This document shows positions 39,396-49,336 of a DNA stretch of 64,000 nucleotides, piece after piece. The position numbers and the translations under genes were made by a program. The notes below the pieces were generated by a model. That model was not told where the DNA came from. It saw nothing but the letters and a program-made list of their open reading frames with translations, and ran no database searches. Location: positions 1 through 64,000 of the forward strand of contig JAUCBJ010006459.1 of NCBI GenBank assembly GCA_032718475.1, read 5' to 3'. Position 1 is the stretch's first letter; every line of letters begins with the position of its first letter. Source of the stretch: Nemertoderma westbladi (Eukaryota; Xenacoelomorpha; Nemertodermatida; Nemertodermatidae).

Positions 39396-40614
39396 AAGTG
39401 GAGTTAGCGCTTGGTTTAGTCGTCCAAGTTTTGGACTGAGGGGGGTGGGATTGAGGGCGAGACGCCCTTCCCACATATAAAATTTGAAAAATAAAATAAA
39501 AATAAAATAATAGTACATGAGTAGGTACGCAGTTAGTAGGCAGAAGGTACGTAGTACCTAATTAGTTAGTAGGTACGTAGTACCTAGAGTTAGTTAGTTA
39601 GTCAGAAGGTACGTAGTACCTAAGTTAGTTAGTAGGTACGTAGTACCTAGAGTTAGTTAGTTAGTTAGAAGGTACGTAGTACCTAATCAGTTAGTAGGTA
39701 CGTAGTACCTAGAGTTAGTTAGTTAGTCAGAAGGTACGTAGTACCTAATTAGTTAGTAGGTACGTAGTACCTAGAGTTAGTTAGTTAGTTAGTAGGTACG
39801 TAGTACCTAGAGTTAGTTAGAGAGTTAGAGGGTACGTGGTACCGTTAGTTAGAGTTAGAGGGTACGTAGTACCGTTAGTTAGAGTTAGAGTTAGAGGGTA
39901 CGTAGTACCGTTAGTTAGAGTTAGAGTTAGAGGGTACGTGGTACCGTTAGTTAGAGTTAGAGTTAGAGGGTACGTAGTACCGTTAGATAGAGTTAGAGTT
40001 AGAGGGTACATAGTACCGTTAGTTAGAGTTAGAGGGTACGTAGTACCGTTAATTAGAGAGTCGGAGGGTACGTAGTACCATTAGTTAGAGAAGAGTTAGA
40101 GTTAGAGGGTATGTGGTACCATTAGAGAGAGAGGGAGTAAGAGGTAGAAGGGTATATAAGATATAGATATTAGTTAGCAGTTAGTAGCGAGAGGGGGGCA
40201 TATGAGTACAGCTGGGTAAATCGTGTGGCCACACGACGCATACTGCTGTACTGCATAGACCCACAGAGTAGGCCAGAATGTGGATTAGAGAATAGAATAA
40301 TCCATAGGCAGTAGTAAGTAGTAGGACAGTAGAATCAAATTAAAATAGATAAATAAATAGAATAGGGCTGAAAGTTGTGAAATAGTGGCAACATAAGGGA
40401 AGTTATTCTAGAACATAATAAAAGTAACGGACAGAAATTGTAAATTACGCTCATTTACTAGCTTCAAAATTAATTAGGAATAATTTAGGTTAAAAGGCGC
40501 AGTTAAGTAGAAGTAGGCCATTATCGAACTGTACAGAACATCCTAGATACATCACTCATCTGTATTGCGCCTTGGTAAGGCACCACCTTGCAGGTGAGCG
40601 AGTGAACGTTCGGA
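39396..40614 (+). other. BEL-B pol-ORF2 spacer
   Basis: Non-coding. An A-rich stretch (39,478-39,512) is followed by the hairpin array 39,541-40,130 and then AG-rich unique sequence up to the ORF2 ATG. Plus- and minus-strand frames within the array are by-products of its 36-bp periodicity. Confidence 0.75.
39541..40130. repeat. Array of 18 GGTACGTAGTACC hairpins
   Basis: GGTAC-GTA-GTACC (variants GTG, ATA, ATG) occurs 18 times. Left block (39,541-39,800): ~62-bp units each with two hairpins, separated by AGTTAGTTAGTTA and TAATTAGTTAGTA. Right block (39,800-40,130): ~36-bp units with GTTAGTTAGAGTTAGAG spacers. The arms survive while spacers vary. Immediately precedes ORF2 by about 480 bp. Confidence 0.92.
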
Positions 40615-41862
40615 ATGGCGAGTAAGTTGATCAGAAAGAGAAAGGCGGAGTCAGGAGGAAAGGAGATACTGGTGGATTTCACCGAGAGACATCCGGAAGA
40701 GAAGACGAGAGGATACTACGAGAGGTTGGAAAGGGGTCACGCGGCACGAGCGTTGCAGGATCACTTCCGGGAGGCGCACGAACAGCGGCTGGTCGGGACC
40801 TACGGGACCCCGTCGCTAGACAACGCGATCTTCCAACATTTCCACTACGTAGTGAAAGGGGACGAGGCGAAGTTCGGGATTCCGAAGTACCCGAGGGAAT
40901 CACCGAGGAAGGACTGGAAGAGGTTCATAGAGTCCGTCAACAGAGGAGGATATATGATCCTAGATGACGAGGGAACCGTGGAGGACGAAGCGGGTTCGAG
41001 ACGAGGAACGGCAGGGTCGGCCAGGACCATACTCCTACATTTGGCCGCGCCAAATGGGGACATCTTCTTATTCGACCTAGGGACGTATGGGAAGAAGGAC
41101 GGGCCGAAATTAGACCGATTACCGAAAGCGGTACAAGTCTTAGTAAGAGAGAAGTCGACGACGAAAGTGGGATCGGCGATTCGCGAGGACGCGGAGAGGA
41201 TCATCGGTCCGGACGCCACCAACCTCCTGGATATGCAGAAAGTCTTTATGGCTATGACGGCACCGGATGGATTGGGGGTAGTCGGAAACACAGGCCAATG
41301 CGGGGCGGTGGCGATGGGCCAATTATTGGGGCTCGTATGCCACAAACCGATGGACTGGGGGAAGTTTAGGGAAGAATACGGAGCAGAACTAGCGAACTCG
41401 CTAAAGTGGGGAGCGAGACCGGGAAAGCAGGAGGTATATCAATTCCGCAGAGGAGCGATAAAGGTATATCAGAAGCGATATATCCTACAGGAAGACTGGA
41501 TCATGATAAGTTTGCTTAACTTATTTATGACCGTGGTTATCGAGAGGGAACCAGGGGCATTTCTGTTATCGGGATCACCCCTAAGCTACAGGAGAGCCTT
41601 TAAGACGGCCTTTGACGGTCTGGTAGACCACCCGGGGCTGAAGGGTGAGTCGGTATACTATAACAGCCGGCATCTGGTAGACGGGGAGACAGATACACCG
41701 TATCAGAGATGGGAGCAGTTAGAAGCGGATAGACGAGAAGCAAAGGGGACACTACGGACGCGAGTGCGACTGGATGAACGACGAGGAGAAGTTCACAAGG
41801 TTCGAGGAGTGGGCCGACGTCGGGGCCATGACGCGCCAGCGCATGAAGGCCCAGGAGTTTAA
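40615..41862 (+). CDS. BEL-B ORF2, N-terminal part: DEDD exonuclease-like domain
   Basis: 415 codons from ATG at 40,615. A putative exonuclease-like domain spans ~110-310: Exo I-like MILDDEG (D117, E119); strands TILLHLAAPNGDIFLFDLG, the pattern expected after Exo I; Exo II-like TKVGSAIREDAERI (K184, D192); LLDMQKVF; and a weak Exo III position QEDWIMISLLNLF (W295, S299, without the expected Y and D). The order and spacing match BEL-C ORF2 (YDNEG, KVGSGVREDL) although overall identity is low. Family knowledge: RNase D, WRN and EXD2 share these motifs. The frame shifts near 41,770, and the last ~30 residues are spurious; the protein continues at 41,774. The N-terminal zinc site of BEL-C ORF2 is absent. 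Confidence 0.8.
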   Translation: MASKLIRKRKAESGGKEILVDFTERHPEEKTRGYYERLERGHAARALQDHFREAHEQRLVGTYGTPSLDNAIFQHFHYVVKGDEAKFGIPKYPRESPRKDWKRFIESVNRGGYMILDDEGTVEDEAGSRRGTAGSARTILLHLAAPNGDIFLFDLGTYGKKDGPKLDRLPKAVQVLVREKSTTKVGSAIREDAERIIGPDATNLLDMQKVFMAMTAPDGLGVVGNTGQCGAVAMGQLLGLVCHKPMDWGKFREEYGAELANSLKWGARPGKQEVYQFRRGAIKVYQKRYILQEDWIMISLLNLFMTVVIEREPGAFLLSGSPLSYRRAFKTAFDGLVDHPGLKGESVYYNSRHLVDGETDTPYQRWEQLEADRREAKGTLRTRVRLDERRGEVHKVRGVGRRRGHDAPAHEGPGV

Positions 41863-42298
41863 GTGGGGTTTCTTCCTTATCAATCAGGAGACTCACATGG
41901 AAATCATAAAGCGGAGGCTACCGTTTACCTACCAAGAGGTAGCAACGGCGGCGTCGTACGCTGGAGTGATGAACACGCAAAGGTATCTGGACAGGTGGAC
42001 GCCAGACAACCGAAGGGAGTTTAGGGATTTCTTGGCGGAGCACGTACCAAAGGCAATGAAAATGATCCTATGGGACGCCACTAGAGGGAGACAACCGGGC
42101 CACTCTGAGGGGCCACCGGCGAAGCGATATCGGGCACTAATAACACCAGCGCCCAAGGAGCCAACGACCGGGATCAGCAGGGAGGTGGCGGCGAAGGTCC
42201 GAAAACAGAAGGCGGATAATGCCAGAGGAACGGTGATAACCAAGAAACGACCCAGGGAAGAGGACGCCAGGGGGAACTATCCCCAGAGGAACAGATAG
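41774..42298 (+). CDS. BEL-B ORF2, C-terminal part
   Basis: 174 codons in the next frame. The segment AQEFKWGFFLINQETHMEII through RRLPFTYQEVA to RWTPDNRREFRDFL aligns by eye with the part of BEL-C ORF2 that begins LGFWAVNPQTMMSEGYISAM. A basic tail (KVRKQKADNARG, KKRPREED) follows. No zinc knuckles are present, unlike BEL-C. BEL-C has both parts in one ORF, so the break at ~41,770 is more likely a lesion than a designed gene boundary. Confidence 0.75.
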   Translation: MNDEEKFTRFEEWADVGAMTRQRMKAQEFKWGFFLINQETHMEIIKRRLPFTYQEVATAASYAGVMNTQRYLDRWTPDNRREFRDFLAEHVPKAMKMILWDATRGRQPGHSEGPPAKRYRALITPAPKEPTTGISREVAAKVRKQKADNARGTVITKKRPREEDARGNYPQRNR

Positions 42299-43009
42299 GT
42301 TCCCGAGTCGAGGGAGAGAGACTGGGACTTGGACGTGGTACGCCTGGAAGGCGCCGCGTGGGACGTACGAACTATTAAGTACAAATCTAATTAATGCAAA
42401 TAATCATATAAGTGCAATTTGTATGTACGTACGTAGTAATTAGTAATCTAGAAATATATACGTTCGGAGTAAGTACTATAGTCATACAACCTTTCTCAAT
42501 TAGCTACTGGGACTGGGGGATAACTGACTATGGGACTATGGACGAGACACCAGACAATTCCACACTTCTTGAGTGCGACGGCACAAGAGGGGGGGGGGGG
42601 AGATTCTGTCAGAAGGGATGGGACAGTCAGAGTGAGGTTGAGGGACGGAATAATAGTGCGGAGTGCGGAGAGAGTGCGGACGCAATTCTAGTGTGGGGGG
42701 GGGAGAATAAGAGGCTGAGCGAGGGACGAGGAGGTCCGAGTGTGAGAGAGTTAGGGTGAGAGTGAAGGTGAGATAGGGCGGAAGTGTTGGGGAAACAAAA
42801 GTTGCGTGAAAGGTGAGCGCGATCGGCCCGACATGAGACGCCAGGCACACAGGGTAGCGTTATCATACCCATAGGGGGCGGCCTGGAAAGCCGGCTCCAA
42901 GAGAAAAGAATTCCACCCCACACCCGATACTAGATCGGGATCCAGCGGGATTGTAGCGCACTTTTTGGTTGATGCTATCTTCTTACCGGGAAGATAGCAT
43001 GGGGGGGAG
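42299..43009 (+). other. BEL-B 3' untranslated region and polypurine tract
   Basis: G-rich, non-coding, with G runs at 42,591-42,600 and 42,697-42,704. An inverted repeat ATGCTATCTTC...GAAGATAGCAT (42,972-43,000) sits right before GGGGGGGAG (43,001-43,009), the apparent polypurine tract used to prime plus-strand synthesis next to the LTR. Confidence 0.7.
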
Positions 43010-43541
43010 TGTTAGCTTATTCAATCCCGCTAACACCCCATAAAGTTATAAGCCGATAAGCAATATTGGGAGCCACGAGATTGGGCAATTAACCAACTCG
43101 TGCCATCCCAATAAGAGTGGGAAGGAAGCACACAATAAAGGGTCAGGGGCCAAACCCCTAACCCAGAGAGTACAGGTGGAGTGAACGGGAACACTCCACG
43201 GGGCGCCAACAAGGGTATCAACCAATCAGAGGGGGGCAAGGCATCGATTGAGTAGAGCAATAAGGCCACCGTGCAATATAACCAGTAACACAATGTCAGT
43301 AATTCAGTTATCTCAGTGCAGTGTAGGTTAGTTAGTTTAGATAGGGGAGCACGGGACTTTAGTTACCGTATCCCGCCTTCCGTATATTATACTACAGTCA
43401 TCATATCTATATCTTATACCTATCAATTATTATACACCGAATATCAGAACTCATTCACTATTTCCGTTTACTCTTTATACACGGCGGGGACGCGTAAACT
43501 AAACACCGGATAAATCGGGATCCCTCCTGGATCCCGTCACA
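43010..43541 (+). repeat. BEL-B 3' LTR
   Basis: 532 bp, TGTTAG...GTCACA, nearly identical to 11,766-12,297. Followed by TTAAA (43,542-43,546), the right target copy. Confidence 0.95.
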
Positions 43542-43595
43542 TTAAATCAAAGTCTTACAAATTCGAACGTCAACGAACAACTTCGAACGTTACTG

Positions 43596-43668
43596 TCCCA
43601 CCTTGGTGTAGTGGTTGCGTTGAATTCACATCTCCCATAGTTCATGGGTTCAAACCCCGCATGGACCA
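43596..43668 (+). repeat. tRNA-derived SINE head
   Basis: CTTGGTGTAGTGGTTGCG resembles an A box and ATGGGTTCAAACCCCGCAT a B box/T arm with pairing ends. Acceptor and anticodon stems are poor. It begins about 50 bp right of the BEL-B target duplication. Confidence 0.55.
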
Positions 43669-45003
43669 GGGCAGATTTCGTTCGGTCAGCAATAGGCCTA
43701 AGTATACAAAATGCAGTATTATTGCCTAGTAACCAATTCATAGCTACTATATGGTTTTCACTTTGAGAAATTTCGCCCTCTAGTGGCAGACTGGGGAACT
43801 TCAGACTACTCTGTGACTCCGCAAAAGATATAGCCTATATTGTAATAGATACCGAGTGGGGGGGGGGGGGTCAAAATTAAGTAATAATATATCTAAATAA
43901 GTCTCAAACATCTTGCCTCATGGCTCGCCCCTCAGAACTCTTAAACAATATAGGTTCATAGTTTTTAAGGAAAACTGGTAAACGAGATTTGTTAATAGTT
44001 AATAGAAAACAATATATAAAGTAAAAGTAATACAAATAATTAAAGTAAAAGTAAATACAAATATTTAATTTAAAATTAAATACAAATAAATAAATTAAAA
44101 TGAAATACAAATAAATAAGTATCAATAAATAAAAGAGCTGAGGTGTCACTTATGACACCCTCTTGGGCAGCTTTGTGACAGTTGGACAACACAGACACCA
44201 TTGCGTGTTAGGGCGCTAATCAGTCTGATTAATTAGGATAATCAATTAAACCCTAACTAGGAGTCATAAGACAACTATTAGGATGTTGATTAATTTTCCT
44301 CCATGATCATCTTTTAGGTTGTAATCTAAGAGATGAATATAATTTTCAGAAGCCTCAATATCGATTGTACTTAAAACTTTCCTTGCTTTTTCAGAAAAAA
44401 ACAATTTTATAATTATCATCACCTCGACGGGAAATAGTATAATCAATAATAATATACGGCTCGCCATCTTCTGAAAAAAATTAATGTCTTACTATTGGCA
44501 TATCCATATCAGAAGACATTATTTAATTTATTTTAATGTAAATCAAACAAAGTAAAAACTTTTTAATCTAAAACCATTATGCGCAGTTGATTATCGATCG
44601 TCGATTCTTTCAAGTATATGATGCGAGTAGCAGATGGTCGTCGTAGAGTGGAATTGAGTGAATTTCAATAGTCCTCCCTACGGGATGTCCCTTGAAAAGC
44701 ATAGGGAGGACATCCTTCTACTACTGGGGCGTGTCACTGAATTACGACACTATAAGTAGTATAGACTTGGGTGGCTTTGTGACACTTAGACCAAACTGAC
44801 TGGCGCCAGACTGTCTGGGTGACACCCAATGTCACCCTATGGGTGTCATTTGGCACCTCCTAATTAGGCTATTTAGACCCTAATTGACAGGTGTCATCCA
44901 TAAAATAGTACAATTAAACCATAATTTCGTAGGGATAGATGTCGATCTAGTTTTATTTCAAACTTTTCACCACCCTCGTTGTATTGCATAATAACAATTA
45001 ACT
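43669..45003. other. Intergenic AT-rich DNA with unclassified inverted repeats
   Basis: Contains a G run (43,858-43,870), an A/T-rich stretch with AAATACAAATAAATAA repeats (44,030-44,130), two related blocks with GGTGTCAC/TGACACC and GCTTTGTGACA (about 44,139-44,270 and 44,750-44,890), and an inverted repeat TCCTCCCTA...TAGGGAGGA (44,672-44,710). The paired GTGTCA blocks could be ends of an unidentified element. No gene seen. Confidence 0.45.
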
Positions 45004-47485
45004 CGTCTATCATTGATAATAGTAAGGAGGTATGTTGGGATTATATTTGTTCGTGTTGTTATTTTGTTTCTGTCCCTGCCACGGTGTGGCCCTACTCCCA
45101 GCTAACTGTGGACTTGTAGTCCCCTGCGTGGCCGCATGCGTTAGTGATTGCCTCACTTTAGGAAATGCATCTGCCGGACTATGTTCCAGTTTAGGTCGGC
45201 TGCATTCCGCATTCGGTACTTTGCCTAGACTGTCCTCACTATAGACTGGATCCGTTATTAGCTCCGCCTCGTAGTTTAGGAAGTTCGACATCTCCTCCAA
45301 CCCTGGCTCCGCACCCTTCTTCTCTCGAGTGGAGAAAGCGATCTTTCTCCATTTGTTCCTTTACCAAATCGGTAGTGCCTGCGCTATGTTCTAGTGCCTG
45401 CGCTAGTGCCTTGTTCTATGCACTTAGTTCGTATGGTGCATCTAGGGTCTTTAAGACTATCAGCACCTTTTCTACTCTGTTAGCAAAAGTCTTGATGCTA
45501 ACAGGGTTATCTGCGAGTCCGCCTGATGTTATTTCCCTTAAGGTTTGTCGGATATAATCTTAGCAGGATGGCCAAATTACCTGTCCAGGGCTCTCCACGC
45601 AGTTGTAAATCCTCCTTCAATTCCTTGGTATTGCCTTACGATGTCATAGGCTGGACCCCCTGTATAGACATGTAGATATTTTAGGCACTCCGCCTGTGTG
45701 TGATTTTTCATCAAAATCTCATTGCTGTACATCCTCCAGAACTGTAGATATTCTCCCGGCTTGCTACCATCAAACTTAAAAGGCTCCTCTGGTGGCAGCT
45801 CTATTCTAGTTTTCAGCGCGTCGATGAGTGTTGCTATTGCCATCGCTTTAATTTACAGCGTGCTCAATGGTACGGATGCAGGCTCCTTCAATGTTGACTG
45901 TGCTTCACCTCTCGGGTTTGTCGACTTTCCCTGAGTGGGATATATCATCGGGGGTGGCGGTACCTCCATATCTCCGTGTCATATGATTTATTTGTATCTG
46001 AGGGGGTCGGGGTTTTTAATTTTGGTTGTGTGTGTGGATACAGTAATGGGGGGAATGTCACCATGCCCCCCCCCCCCCCCCCCCACCGATGTTATATTTG
46101 ACATTGGGGTAGATGTCATTTTGTTGGGGCCCATACACCTATCTGCAATACCCCCCCCCCCCCTCCCCTGGGTATGTGTTATATCCCTGCATATTATAGT
46201 CATACAAGTGTGCAGGTACCGGTATAGGCCTAACAGGTTCCTGCATACTCACCGGTATGTAAGCCGCGACCTCCGGGTCAAATCCCGGCATTCACGCTAC
46301 CCTATCACCTACACTATCTCTCCCAACATGGCCTATAGTATGTGCAGTGAGACTTACAGTATGTCCTGCAGTCTGCCTATGTTCCTCAGGATCGAAGTTT
46401 AATCTTCTCGAATATTCCGAGAACACCTCCCCGCAACTACCATATCGTCGATCGGCAGCTACGTTCCGACGGGAAGTTTCCTTCAGATCCCTTCCTCTGT
46501 CTTCCTCCTCATACCGGTACACTCTGTACCCCTCACCCGGTGTGGTATATTTCGCCAGGTTGTGTTTCTCCGGGGCGACGGCAATATCCCGAAGTACGAC
46601 CCCACTGGCTCTCCCCCTCTAGTTCAACTAGCGACGGTTCACTGTCCGTCCTATCTCGATGTCTCTGGTTGCCCGTAGCAACATTTCCTCATTTCTCCTC
46701 GCATCCTCTGGTTTCGGCGCCATATCCACGTTCATGAGGTCTCGTATCGACCTCCTGGATGAACTCTACTGTTCTCCTTCCATCTTCTGAGTGGGCTCAA
46801 CGTTTTCTCATTTGGCTGCTTACGGCACCAATGTCCCTCCCTCTGCCCAGTTGTATGGCCTCGCGGATATTCGTTGCCCTTCTACTATCCTCCGTCGTCG
46901 GGTGCCACAGTTCACTTAACCCACCGCACGCATTTCCCGCAGACATTCGTGAGGTGTCTGCCCCCCCTCTATTCTCCACTGTCGTTGGGAGCCCCGGTTC
47001 ATTTGAATCACCGCGCATATTTCCCGTCGACATCCTATTGCGGTGGGGTGCCCTTCCCCCCCCCACCCGTCACTTCGCCCCACCCCCCTGCCCATGTTCC
47101 CCTCTAGTCGAGTTACTTCTGTTCTCCCTGGGTTCATTCGCCTGCGTTTCTCCCTGCGCAACCGCGTGGCCTTGTAGGCCCCCGCTAGGCGAATTACCTA
47201 TTTCCCCAACGTTTGTATTAATCATACCGCCACTAGCCTCACCCTCATCATTCATTATATTATTACTTGCATTATTTTGATTAATTTCAGCGGGATTATT
47301 CATAATATTGTTATTTCTGTACCACCACTCGCGGTATTATTAAATTATTTTGGTTATCTGGCGCAGCAATATTTACATTATTACTATTTATTAAAACATT
47401 ATTTCCTGCAAGAAATGTTTCATTATTGTTAGGGTTATCTACTACGGTATTATTAATATTAACGTTTTCATTGAACGTATTGTCG
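45004..47485 (-). pseudogene. gag: Degraded BEL-B-type gag (minus strand)
   Basis: Collinear with BEL-B gag from ~13,960 to ~16,530 when read on the minus strand: an Asn-rich stretch near 47,480-47,330 (NINNTVVDN); a GLQGHAVAQGE-like repeat at 47,070-47,303; the TVSLTAHTIGHVGRD segment at 46,292-46,522; the gag domain MAIATLIDALKTRIELPPEE...YTGGPAYDIVRQYQG at 45,577-45,843; and EEMSNFLNYEAELITDPVYS at 45,010-45,300. Numerous frameshifts plus C runs (46,063-46,083; 46,151-46,162) break it. No LTR or pol remains. It is useful as an outside reference for where the BEL-B gag frame has slipped. Confidence 0.8.
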
Positions 47486-47973
47486 TGTATGTTCAGTATT
47501 GCTTCAGTCGACCAAGGTCAAGATGGATCAAAGATTGGATATATCTTTTTACATAACACAGCAGAACACAGTAGAACACAGCAGAACACAGTAGAACACA
47601 GCAGAACACAATAGAATACAGGCGGAACATAGGCGAACACAGCTGTAATTAAAATCTACACCAAAAAATAACACATTTGGGAAAGTAGGCCTACCGGATT
47701 TAATCATACAACTGTAAGATGTCAATTACATATTTAAATTTAATGGCGGTTTTCCATATCCTCCAAAATAAATTACTTCTCATTATCCGCTATACTAAAG
47801 GCTAAAAACAAACTGCGGCATTCTGATTCACATTCAAATGTTTACGTATCACCTGATTTGACCCGACTTCAGTCTGAACAGGCATTCCTTCGACGTAAAT
47901 CAAATCGCGATTCGAACAATGTTGGGCGAAGTTCAGGAGGCGAAACATCAAACCCGATTGCCACCCCCACTGA
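47486..47973. other. Intergenic DNA with 10-bp microsatellite
   Basis: GCAGAACACA/GTAGAACACA alternates about eight times (47,558-47,640). The rest is AT-rich and leads into the non-LTR ORF. No other feature recognised. Confidence 0.6.
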
Positions 47974-49336
47974 AAGTTCGGACTCGGAAAACCACTAAAG
48001 GGAGAAAATTCCCGTAATTCAAACCCGCTTGTACAGTGTTGTACTTTTAATGCTCAGTCATTGGGTAACAAACTATTGGATCTTGAACTGTTTTTATCCG
48101 ATTCAAGATGTGACTTAATCGGTATTACCGAATCGTGGTTAACTGATGATATTACCGACGAGATGTTAAGTGGCGATGGGAAATTTAATGTGTATAGAAA
48201 TGACCGTACTACTAGAGGTGGCGGTGTGGTCTTACTTGTTAAAAAAGAAATAATTGCTATAAAGGTTCCCCTAAATAACATGAAGTATGGTAGCGATATT
48301 GAAGTTGTTGCAGTAGATTTACTAAGTAACACTCCATCTCGTGTAATATGTGCATATAGATCGCCATCTTCTAGTATAGATACTGATACCCGTTTTTGTA
48401 AATATTTATCAGATTTATGTGAGGTACAGTACCCAGTCGCACTCTGTGGTGATTTTAATCTCAGACTATTTGACTGGCAAACAAATTCACACCCAGACAG
48501 TCCATTGTATAATCTATTTGCAAACTTTATCCTGGATAATGGTTTAACTCAATTACAGTACAACCCCACACGATTGAGTAGTGTTCTTGATTTGGTGTTT
48601 ACGTCAGATGAGTTATTTATTTCTAATGTTCATGTTTCTGCTGGTTTAGGTACGAGTGATCACGATGGATCAGTATTTTTTAGCATTTTCACCCCGCAAC
48701 CGGAAACTTATGATGACCGCGATTTTTATTATGATTTTAAAAATGCAGATTATGTAAACTTTTCTAGATTTGTTGATAATAATAATTGGGTATCCGAGTA
48801 TGAATCATGTATATCTGTTAATGACTACTGGACAACATTTAGTAATATTTTAAAATCTGGTATAGAACGTTTTGTTCCTCGAATTTTACTGCGAAAGTCA
48901 AATAAGAGATCATATCCGGCTTACGTACGAACTCTTCAAAAAAGAAAAAAAATAGCGTGGCGGCGAAGACACACTGTAGATGGCCAGGCCGAATACAAAA
49001 GGTGTGCCAAAGCAGCTTCAAAGGCGGTTTACCGTGCCGCATGTATTCGTGAAAATAAGATACTAAGTTCTGGTAAGTCGGATGCAATTTTCTCTTACGT
49101 AAATTCAAAGCGTAACAATCGAGCTGGTATTTCCGCTTTTAAGTACAATGGTAGTATTATTGTTGACGATTGCGCGAGAGCTAATATACTTGCAAGTGTG
49201 TTTACAGAAAATTTCACCACTGATGATAATGTTTTGCCAAATTTTACCAATAAAGTATCTTCTAGTGTGCATATATCGAATATAGACTTTTCACCTGTTA
49301 ATGTTTTTTCAGTTCTTCGTAAATTAGAGCCTATTG
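47974..49336 (+). CDS. Non-LTR retrotransposon ORF: endonuclease domain, truncated before RT
   Basis: Open from 47,974. It encodes an EEP-type (APE-like) endonuclease: CCTFNAQSLGNK, ITESWL (catalytic Glu), GGVVLLVKK, VALCGDFNLRLFDW (GDFN), SVLDLVFTS and TSDHDGSVFF (SDH). A basic linker follows (KRSYPAYVRTLQKRKKIAWR to VYRAACIRENK) and the segment just before RT (FSVLRKLEP). RT itself is missing because the minus-strand BEL-C copy begins at about 49,337; the nominal stop at 49,374 lies in that LTR. Jockey/CR1-like by domain order. The upstream stop at 47,971 means the 5' end is missing or damaged. Confidence 0.85.

Larger units (their letters stand above)
11766..43541 (+). mobile_element. BEL-B: complete BEL/Pao retrotransposon, interrupted by nested BEL-C
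   Basis: Bounded by 532-bp LTRs that start TGTTAG and end GTCACA, with a TTAAA target duplication (11,761-11,765 and 43,542-43,546). Internal order: gag (12,366-~16,900), protease (~16,930), RT, [BEL-C insertion 18,617-37,209 including one target copy], RNase H, integrase to 39,395, hairpin array 39,546-40,121, ORF2 40,615-42,298, poly-G-type polypurine tract, 3' LTR. Removing BEL-C leaves about 13.2 kb. I noticed only two differences between the LTRs, yet the coding region is broken in at least four places. Confidence 0.95.

Noticed and set aside
39541-40130. Open frames such as VVPLVRVRVRGY in the hairpin array
   Set aside because: Products of the 36-bp periodicity; no protein features.
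41774-41862. Programmed frameshift joining the two halves of BEL-B ORF2
   Set aside because: BEL-C has one continuous ORF2 and no slippery heptamer or following structure was recognised at the overlap; a mutation or assembly error is simpler.
46065-46162. Poly-C/poly-G runs as G-quadruplex regulators
   Set aside because: They are simple homopolymers with variable length between copies; without expression data they are better seen as slippage-prone tracts.
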